A DNA stretch of 5,017 nucleotides from the NCBI GenBank assembly GCA_017625275.1, contig JAGALI010000015.1, forward strand, positions 1 through 5,017, written 5' to 3'. Below are positions 1-5,017 of the stretch, piece by piece (positions within the stretch are counted from its first letter, which is position 1; every line of letters starts with the position of its first letter). Origin of the DNA: Clostridia bacterium (GTDB lineage: Bacteria; Bacillota; Clostridia; Oscillospirales; CAG-272). The translations under genes and the position numbers were made by a program. The notes below the pieces were generated by a model. It was not told the origin of the DNA. It did not search any database and was given only the letters and a program-made list of their open reading frames with translations.

Positions 1-956
1 CAAATTACTCTGCAGATAGGACTTTCAAAGCCTATAAGTATTGCAAGAGGAATGCAAAGCACAACAGATATAGCGAATAGAATAAACGAGCCTCGTGCCT
101 CGTTGTTGAAAACTCTACCCTTGTGAATAATCCTTACAACAAAAATGCTTATAATAGCGAACACAGGAAGCAAGACAGAAACTAAAATAGATTCAGCACT
201 ATCTCTGCCAAAAGCTTCACTATAAAGCGTAGGAAGCCATGATTCAATACCATCACGCATAAAGCCCATTGCAATAATGCAAATAAATATTAGAAGCACA
301 CCAGAGTGCGAAAAGGTTTTAATCATTGGTATTTTCTGCACCTCGTGCTTGGCTGTGGGCATGCCCTCCTCACCCTGCTCAGTATCCTTTAAAACAAGGC
401 ACATGGCAAGGAGGAAGATTGCACCAACTACAACGCAAAAGATGGTGGAGGTAAAGAAAACAGCCTTCCATGACATAAGGTTGATACAAATAGGCGCATA
501 TAAATACAGAACAATAGTTGATACATGCGCTCCACATGTGACAACAACATTTGCTGTAACATACCTTTCGTGACTTAAATTTTCAGCCAAAATGCGAACA
601 ATAGGTGGCCATAAAAGCGCCTGTGCAAAGCCATTAATTGCCCAAATAGGTATCATAAGATATTGATTTGACAAAACAGGCATTAGAAGGTTGCAGACGG
701 CAGATACCATAAGACCAGAAAACATAAGATATTTAGGTGGTAGCCTATCACCAAGATATCCACTAATTAGCTGACCTAAACCATAGAAAACAAACAGGGC
801 AGTGCCTATAATTCCAGCAATGTCGCGCTCCACAACGCCATTTTTGAGCATATCAACCATTACAGCAGCAAAGGTCTTTCTTGAAAAATAGCTTGCAAAA
901 TATGCGACTGTGCACATTAAAACTATTCCCCTTTTGGAATAGTGAGTCTTTACCAT
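1..956 (-). CDS. MFS transporter, organophosphate:phosphate antiporter (GlpT/UhpT-like), C-terminus missing
   Basis: This is an inner-membrane secondary transporter, open for 318 codons with no stop before the window edge; the last two or three of the usual twelve helices are cut off. Hydrophobic helices lie near residues 10-25, 46-66, 75-95, 99-120, 133-158, 164-189 (first half), a charged central loop at 190-215, then 217-240, 256-277 and 288-309. The helix 2-3 loop carries the MFS signature G-Y-L-G-D-R (66-71). Residues 19-30 (YFASYFSRKTFA) resemble helix 1 of GlpT (from memory YxxRKNFA), with R26 at the GlpT R45 position. FMRDGIESWLPT (232-243) resembles GlpT helix 7, with R234 at the R269 position. 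GFAQALLWPP (109-118) matches the family's helix 4 motif. The ATG at 956 is chosen because GGAG lies 8 bases upstream. It follows the cotH-like gene by 14 bases and is probably cotranscribed. OPA family membership is well supported; the substrate (glycerol-3-phosphate, hexose phosphate or other) cannot be read from the sequence. Confidence 0.88.
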   Translation of the reverse strand, partial: MVKTHYSKRGIVLMCTVAYFASYFSRKTFAAVMVDMLKNGVVERDIAGIIGTALFVFYGLGQLISGYLGDRLPPKYLMFSGLMVSAVCNLLMPVLSNQYLMIPIWAINGFAQALLWPPIVRILAENLSHERYVTANVVVTCGAHVSTIVLYLYAPICINLMSWKAVFFTSTIFCVVVGAIFLLAMCLVLKDTEQGEEGMPTAKHEVQKIPMIKTFSHSGVLLIFICIIAMGFMRDGIESWLPTLYSEAFGRDSAESILVSVLLPVFAIISIFVVRIIHKGRVFNNEARGSFILFAISVVLCIPLAILIGFESPICRVI

Positions 957-964
957 ATATTTAT

Positions 965-968
965 CTCC
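965..968 (-). promoter_or_regulatory. Ribosome binding site of the transporter gene
   Basis: GGAG on the minus strand lies 8 bases before the ATG at 956 and just after the TAA (973-971) of the upstream cotH-like gene. It fixes the transporter's start codon and suggests reinitiation or coupled translation within one mRNA. Confidence 0.75.
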
Positions 969-970
969 AA

Positions 971-2230
971 TTAACAGAATTGTGTATCAAGCCACTTAAC
1001 GCGCTCCTTACACCACGAAATAACCTCATCGAAATGAGAGCTAAATAAGCCAATAGGCGCATACCAATACCAGCGCAAATGGTTTTTCTTAGCTCCACGC
1101 CAAAGGTCTTGCTTTTGACCCTCAACCTCGGTAATCACCTCAAGAATATCGTCCCTTACCTCAGCCCAACGGTTAGCAAAGGCGACTCTTATTTCGGGAG
1201 AATTGTTATATAAATAAGCAAACCAGTGGTCAACGCATCGAAATTCCTCAAGCCTATCTTTTCCGACATTGCGATTTTTGCCAATAGAAGGGCCAGTAAC
1301 AGACCAGTCAAAATCCCAAACAGGTCCCATTTTTAGCTTCCCATCTATTGATTTGCTCATATAAACCGATTTCCAGTTTATCTCTAGCTGAGCCATTGTT
1401 TCTTGAACTATATAATAATTTATAAAGCTATCTATGTCAATATATTCCTCAAGCTCGGAAATTTTTACATCAGGCCTTTTTGTTAGGGCATCAACAGTCT
1501 CAATATAACCTTTAATATATAAAAATTGCTCGTCTGTGTATCTTTCCTCTGCGTTTGGATATTTAATTGCATAGTATTTTGTGCCGATAGAGAACCAATC
1601 AACCCCTTCAATGCCTTCCTCAGGCGCACGGTGGTCAAGCTCCACAAAAAATGGCACCTCGGTATCATTTTCGTCAAAGCTGTATTCTACATCAAGTCGC
1701 CCCTCTTTTTCGTTAACCTGATCGGTAAGAAGATAAATTCCCTGATATTTTCCATCAATATAAAGGTCTACATAATGATGTGCAGGAACAAAATCCTCTC
1801 CCATAATTCTGTCAGCCAAGGAAAACGCAAGATGGTCCTTTATAAGTGAAAAATCATTGTAAAGCGCAAGAAGCACCCAGCTTTTGTTTTCGGGATGACC
1901 AAATAGAGAGGTCTTTTCGTCGAATTTTATACGATAAGGCTTCTTGGGATAAAATAGCCTTGTGTCATTTCCACGTAGCCTAATTCCTGCCTCTGTATCG
2001 GAAAAGGAAAATGACTCACCCTCACAGGTAAGGCTTACTAGACAATCAACATAAAGCTCGTTTGAGGTTATGCTAGCGCCACCTGTTGAAATGTTAATTT
2101 GGGGAAGACCAGTGTCGCGTATAGACTTGAGCATAATAAAGCGCACAAGAAAATAAGCGCCGATGATAAGCGCAATAGCGCCCAAAACGATAAGCGTTAT
2201 TTTAAGACCCTTTTTGCTTTTTTCGCGCAT
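971..2230 (-). CDS. Membrane-anchored CotH-family kinase-like protein
   Basis: This 419-aa protein belongs to the CotH kinase family (spore coat protein H type, a Fam20C-like atypical protein kinase fold). A lysine/arginine-rich N-terminus (2-10) precedes one hydrophobic helix (about 11-33) with no cleavage site or lipobox, which predicts an N-in anchor with the catalytic domain outside the membrane. CotH motifs follow in order: RLRGNDT (84-90), PKKPYRIKF (95-103), LLALYNDFSLIKDHLA (120-135), DLYIDGKYQGIYLLTDQV (155-172), VELD (196-199), YYIVQETMAQLEINWKS (272-288) and GPVWDFDWS (302-310). The last holds the acidic pair D306/D308 expected at the metal-binding active site. Family members in Bacillus phosphorylate spore coat proteins, but many clostridial members are not tied to sporulation and their substrates are unknown. 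The start at 2230 is supported by AAGGGGGG five bases upstream. It is the first gene of a probable two-gene unit with the downstream transporter. The family call is firm; kinase activity and substrate are inferred. Confidence 0.9.
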   Translation of the reverse strand: MREKSKKGLKITLIVLGAIALIIGAYFLVRFIMLKSIRDTGLPQINISTGGASITSNELYVDCLVSLTCEGESFSFSDTEAGIRLRGNDTRLFYPKKPYRIKFDEKTSLFGHPENKSWVLLALYNDFSLIKDHLAFSLADRIMGEDFVPAHHYVDLYIDGKYQGIYLLTDQVNEKEGRLDVEYSFDENDTEVPFFVELDHRAPEEGIEGVDWFSIGTKYYAIKYPNAEERYTDEQFLYIKGYIETVDALTKRPDVKISELEEYIDIDSFINYYIVQETMAQLEINWKSVYMSKSIDGKLKMGPVWDFDWSVTGPSIGKNRNVGKDRLEEFRCVDHWFAYLYNNSPEIRVAFANRWAEVRDDILEVITEVEGQKQDLWRGAKKNHLRWYWYAPIGLFSSHFDEVISWCKERVKWLDTQFC

Positions 2231-2235
2231 AAAAT

Positions 2236-2243
2236 CCCCCCTT
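2236..2243 (-). promoter_or_regulatory. G-rich ribosome binding site of the cotH-like gene
   Basis: AAGGGGGG on the minus strand lies 5 bases before the ATG at 2230. It pairs well with the 16S rRNA tail and supports this start, although the six-G run is less usual than the AAGGAG used by valS. Confidence 0.7.
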
Positions 2244-2256
2244 GAATTTAATATGC

Positions 2257-2277
2257 TCTTATTGTATCACAATAAGA
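2257..2277. promoter_or_regulatory. Palindromic operator candidate over the -10 of the cotH-like promoter
   Basis: The sequence shows two perfect 9-bp inverted arms (minus strand TCTTATTGT and ACAATAAGA) separated by GAT. Past two mismatches the symmetry resumes for three more pairs on each side. The core TTGT-N3-ACAA fits the general TnGT-N3-ACnA shape of GntR/FadR-type operators. It completely covers the -10 element, so a bound dimer would block RNA polymerase. It ends at or just after the expected transcription start, so it is unlikely to act as an RNA hairpin. No regulator gene is visible in the window; the regulator family is inference. Confidence 0.5.
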
Positions 2278-2289
2278 ATATAAATACAA
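2261..2289 (-). promoter_or_regulatory. Sigma-A-type promoter for the cotH-like/transporter unit
   Basis: On the minus strand a -35 TTGTAT (2289-2284, three of six consensus bases) is followed by a 17-base spacer and a -10 TACAAT (2266-2261, five of six). TGA directly before the -10 gives an extended -10 (TGn), which can compensate for the weak -35. Transcription should begin near 2256-2253, about 25 bases before the start codon. It lies downstream of the valS terminator, so the cotH-like gene needs such a promoter of its own. Confidence 0.6.
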
Positions 2290-2305
2290 TAAAAAATAAA
2301 ATTTT

Positions 2306-2338
2306 AAATAAAAAAGTCCCAACTTAAGTTGGGACTTT
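2306..2338 (-). terminator. Intrinsic terminator of valS
   Basis: A perfect 26-bp palindrome (2313-2338), with minus-strand arms AAAGTCCCAACTT and AAGTTGGGACTTT, can fold into an 11-bp stem with a TTAA loop. It is followed on the minus strand by TTTTTT, A and TTT. It begins 5 bases after the valS stop codon. The stem, GC core and U run are textbook for factor-independent termination and separate valS from the cotH-like gene. Confidence 0.9.
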
Positions 2339-2343
2339 AAATT

Positions 2344-4968
2344 TTATAGAGCCTTTAGAGCATCGAGAATACCCTGCTTTGTGCTTTCATACCTTGCAAG
2401 CTTTTCTCTTTCTAGAAGAACAACCTTTTCAGGTGCCTTGCTTACAAATTCCTCATTAGAAAGCTTTTTAACAAGACGGTCAATCTCGCCCTGTACCTTT
2501 GTAAGCTCACCATTTAGACGCGCCTTTTCCTTTTCGGTGTCAACCATATCAGCCATAGGAATGTAAACAGTTCCTGCGTGGGTGATAATTTGAACGGCAT
2601 TGTCTCCATTATACTCGTCTACCAGCTCAACCTCTGATGCAGAGGCAAGAGCCTTGAAAAAGTCGTGGGTGTGTTCACCGAAGGACGCCTTATACTGAGT
2701 AGCAATATAAATCTTTGCCTTTCTTGATGGTGGAACATTCATTTCACTGCGTCTAGCTCTTATCGCATCAATAAGCGCGATAATTCTTTCCATATCCTCG
2801 CATTCGCTAGCAAAATCAAATGCATCATTTACCTCAGGATAGCTTGAAATCATAATGCTTTCGCAATCCTCAAAATGAGGCAAGGATTGGTAAATTTCCT
2901 CAGTAATAAATGGAATGAATGGGTGAAGTAGCTTTAAAATGCTTTCAAGAACATAAATGATAACATTTTGAGACACCTTGTTTTGCTCAGTGCCCTTAGC
3001 CATAAATGCAGGCTTTGAAAGCTCAATATACCAGCTACAGAACACATCCCAAACAAACTTGTAAAGCTCATCGAGCGCAATGCCAAGCTCATAAGCATCA
3101 AGCTGAGTGCGAACAGTCTTAATAAGCGCATTAAGCTTGCTAAGAATCCACTTGTCAGCAAGTCCAAGCTTGTCAGCGCTTGGAAGCTCAACCTTGTCAA
3201 TGTCAATATTCATCATAACAAATCTTGATGCGTTCCAAAGCTTGTTTACAAAATTACGCGCACTCTCAATCTTTTCATCAGAGAAGCGCATGTCATTTCC
3301 TGGAGAGTTACCAGTAGCAAGCGCGAAGCGAAGTGCATCAGCACCATATTTTTCAATAATGAGAAGTGGGTCAATACCATTTCCGAGGGATTTTGACATC
3401 TTTCTTCCCAGCGCATCACGAACAAGTCCGTGAATAAGCACCGTGTCAAATGGCTTTTCTCCCATATATTCAAGACCAGAGAATATCATTCTTGATACCC
3501 AGAAGGTGATAATGTCATAGCCAGTAACTAGCGTGTTTGTAGGATAGAAATATCTAAGATCCTCAGTATCATTTGGCCAGCCAAGAGTAGAGAAGGGCCA
3601 AAGGGCACTTGAGAACCATGTATCAAGAGTATCTGGGTCCTGACGCATAGCCTTTCCACACTTAGGACATGTAGCCTCTCCATTCTTTGTTACAACAACC
3701 TCACCACAATCGTCGCAGTAGAATGCAGGAATTCTATGTCCCCACCAAAGCTGACGAGAAATACACCAGTCACGGATGTTTTCCATCCAGTGGAAGTAAT
3801 TCTTGTCAAAGCGCTCAGGAACGAATCTGATGTCACCATTTCTTACAGCATCAATAGCAGGCTTTGCAAGAGGCTCCATTTTAACAAACCATTGCATAGA
3901 AACTCTAGGCTCAACAGTTGTGCCACAGCGGTAGCAGGTGCCAACATTATGTGCATAATCCTCAACTCTTATAAGGTAGCCAAGCCTTTCAAGGTCAGCA
4001 ACAATTGCCTTGCGCGCCTCGAAGCGGTCCATGCCAGCATAAGCAGGGTAGTCCTCAGTAATTTTAGCGTCATCAGTCATTACATTGATAATAGGAAGAT
4101 TGTGACGACGGCCAACCTCAAAGTCATTATGGTCGTGCGCAGGGGTGATTTTAACAACACCTGTACCGAAGTCCATCTCAACATATTCATCTGCAATAAC
4201 AGGAATTTCACGATTTACAAGAGGAATGATAAGTGTCTTTCCAATAAGGTCCTTATATCTTTCATCCTTTGGATTAACAGCAACAGCAGTATCACCAAGC
4301 ATAGTTTCGGGACGAGTTGTAGCAAACTCAAGATATCCATCTCCATCCTTGAAGGGGTACTTGATGTGCCAGAAGTGGCCAGCCTGCTCCTCGTACTCAA
4401 CCTCAGCATCAGAAATTGATGTAAGACAATGAGGACACCAGTTTATGATTCTTTCGCCACGATAGATAAGTCCCTTGTTGTAAAGACGTACAAATACTTC
4501 CTTTACAGCATCAGAGCAACCCTCGTCAAGGGTAAATCTTTCTCTTGACCAGTCACAGGATGAGCCTAGCTTTTTAAGTTGAGAAATAATTCTTCCACCG
4601 TATTGGTCCTTCCAAGCCCAAGCGCGCTCTAAGAATCCATCTCTGCCGATATCGTCCTTAGTTACACCTTCCTTACGCATTGCCTCAACTATTTTTGCTT
4701 CAGTTGCGATTGATGCGTGGTCTGTGCCAGGTAGCCATAGAGTTGAATAGCCACTCATTCTTTTGTATCTTATAAGAATGTCCTGAAGGGTATTGTCAAG
4801 GGCATGTCCCATATGGAGCTGACCTGTAATATTTGGTGGTGGAATAACAATAGAGAAGTGAGGCTTAGAATGGTCGATAACAGGGGTAAAATATCCCTTG
4901 TCGCACCAATCCTTATAAATTCTTTCCTCAAATTCAGAGGGTGAATAGGTTTTAGCAAGCTCTTTCAT
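2344..4968 (-). CDS. valS: Valyl-tRNA synthetase
   Basis: This cytoplasmic class I aminoacyl-tRNA synthetase charges tRNA-Val with valine using ATP. The 874-aa length is normal for bacterial ValRS. The HIGH-type motif is PPPNITGQLHMGHA (43-56) and the KMSKS loop is at 523-527. The editing (CP1) domain carries TTRPETMLGDTAV (217-229) and HDHNDFEVG (278-286), used to hydrolyse mischarged Thr-tRNA-Val. Cysteine pairs C178/C181 with C345/C348, and C418/C421 with C434/C437, look like two zinc-binding sites. NIRDWCISRQLWWGHRIPA (397-415) and DTWFSSALWPFSTLGWP (449-465 region) are typical ValRS blocks. An anticodon-binding helical domain spans roughly 600-750, and a charged C-terminal coiled-coil arm, about 808-872, distinguishes ValRS from IleRS and LeuRS. 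AAGGAG lies 5 bases before the ATG at 4968. A strong terminator follows the stop, so it is probably transcribed alone or as the last gene of its unit. No catalytic residue appears to be missing. Confidence 0.98.
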   Translation of the reverse strand: MKELAKTYSPSEFEERIYKDWCDKGYFTPVIDHSKPHFSIVIPPPNITGQLHMGHALDNTLQDILIRYKRMSGYSTLWLPGTDHASIATEAKIVEAMRKEGVTKDDIGRDGFLERAWAWKDQYGGRIISQLKKLGSSCDWSRERFTLDEGCSDAVKEVFVRLYNKGLIYRGERIINWCPHCLTSISDAEVEYEEQAGHFWHIKYPFKDGDGYLEFATTRPETMLGDTAVAVNPKDERYKDLIGKTLIIPLVNREIPVIADEYVEMDFGTGVVKITPAHDHNDFEVGRRHNLPIINVMTDDAKITEDYPAYAGMDRFEARKAIVADLERLGYLIRVEDYAHNVGTCYRCGTTVEPRVSMQWFVKMEPLAKPAIDAVRNGDIRFVPERFDKNYFHWMENIRDWCISRQLWWGHRIPAFYCDDCGEVVVTKNGEATCPKCGKAMRQDPDTLDTWFSSALWPFSTLGWPNDTEDLRYFYPTNTLVTGYDIITFWVSRMIFSGLEYMGEKPFDTVLIHGLVRDALGRKMSKSLGNGIDPLLIIEKYGADALRFALATGNSPGNDMRFSDEKIESARNFVNKLWNASRFVMMNIDIDKVELPSADKLGLADKWILSKLNALIKTVRTQLDAYELGIALDELYKFVWDVFCSWYIELSKPAFMAKGTEQNKVSQNVIIYVLESILKLLHPFIPFITEEIYQSLPHFEDCESIMISSYPEVNDAFDFASECEDMERIIALIDAIRARRSEMNVPPSRKAKIYIATQYKASFGEHTHDFFKALASASEVELVDEYNGDNAVQIITHAGTVYIPMADMVDTEKEKARLNGELTKVQGEIDRLVKKLSNEEFVSKAPEKVVLLEREKLARYESTKQGILDALKAL

Positions 4969-5000
4969 AAAAACTCCTTATACAAAGAAAAATAATTAAA

Positions 5001-5017
5001 CAAAAATAAAAGCACCC
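5001..5017 (-). terminator. 3' arm and U-run of a possible attenuator (T-box type) in the valS leader, cut by the window edge
   Basis: Reading the minus strand from the edge, the sequence begins GGGTGC and continues TTTTATTTTTG, followed by an A/T-rich stretch down to the valS ribosome binding site (4974-4979). GC-rich bases followed by a T-run about 30 bases before a synthetase gene is how T-box leader terminators end, and Firmicute valS genes are often T-box controlled. Only the last arm would be present here; the specifier loop, T-box sequence and matching 5' arm would lie beyond base 5017. It could instead be the terminator of an upstream gene. Confidence 0.4.

Noticed and set aside
277..573. 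A plus-strand open frame (98 codons) that is the longest start-to-stop frame in the first 950 bases
   Set aside because: The opposite strand reads without interruption from the ATG at 956 to the window edge as an OPA-family transporter with clear motifs, so this frame is its shadow.
1526..1849. A plus-strand open frame (107 codons) antisense to the cotH-like gene
   Set aside because: The minus-strand protein has CotH motifs throughout this region; the antisense product has no recognisable features or start signal.
2150..2210. Repeated AAGCGC/TAAGCG strings suggesting a short repeat family
   Set aside because: They fall in different contexts inside coding sequence and are explained by recurring alanine, leucine and glycine codons (such as GCG CTT and GGC GCT) in hydrophobic helices.
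2313..2338. The 26-bp palindrome considered as a regulator-binding site or a bidirectional terminator
   Set aside because: It directly follows the valS stop and has a strong T-run only on the minus strand; no plus-strand gene approaches it. A terminator for valS explains it fully.
3736..4419. A long plus-strand open frame (227 codons) antisense to valS
   Set aside because: It lies wholly within the valS coding sequence, has no ribosome binding site that I can see, encodes a protein with no recognisable motif, and valS in this region carries conserved ValRS blocks. It is a by-product of valS codon use.
2344..4968. Isoleucyl- or leucyl-tRNA synthetase as an alternative identity for the large gene
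   Set aside because: The ITGQLHMGHA form of the HIGH block, the TTRPETMLGDTAV editing block and the C-terminal coiled-coil arm are typical of ValRS.

Overview
The window looks like chromosomal DNA of a low-to-moderate GC Firmicute, most likely a member of the Clostridia. This rests on strong AAGGAG- and GGAG-type ribosome binding sites, A/T-rich spacers, a hairpin-plus-U-run terminator, what may be the tail of a T-box leader before valS, and the gene types present. No species can be named from the sequence alone. All recognisable genes are on the minus strand, so transcription runs from high to low coordinates, and there is no gene-free stretch longer than about 115 bases.

Layout in the direction of transcription: (1) bases 5017-4969 are the end of the valS leader, beginning with GGGTGC and a T-rich run that resembles the last arm of an attenuator cut off by the window edge. 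(2) Bases 4968-2344 are a complete valyl-tRNA synthetase gene (valS, 874 aa) with HMGH and KMSKS signatures, editing domain, two zinc-type cysteine sets and C-terminal coiled coil. (3) Bases 2343-2231 are a 113-base spacer holding a very good intrinsic terminator for valS, a sigma-A-like promoter with extended -10, and a 21-bp near-perfect palindrome over the -10 that looks like a repressor operator. (4) Bases 2230-971 encode a 419-aa membrane-anchored CotH-family kinase-like protein. (5) Bases 956-1 encode the first 318 residues of a major facilitator transporter of the organophosphate:phosphate antiporter (GlpT/UhpT) type; its C-terminus lies beyond base 1.

valS appears to be its own housekeeping unit. 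The cotH-like gene and the transporter gene are 14 bases apart with no terminator between them, so they very probably form an operon driven by the promoter in the spacer. The pairing of a probably extracytoplasmic CotH-like kinase with a transporter that keeps both phosphate-binding arginines of GlpT is the most interesting feature. It suggests, but does not prove, a shared role in handling a phosphorylated compound or a modified envelope component. Nothing here resembles a CRISPR array, insertion sequence, phage module or tRNA/rRNA gene.
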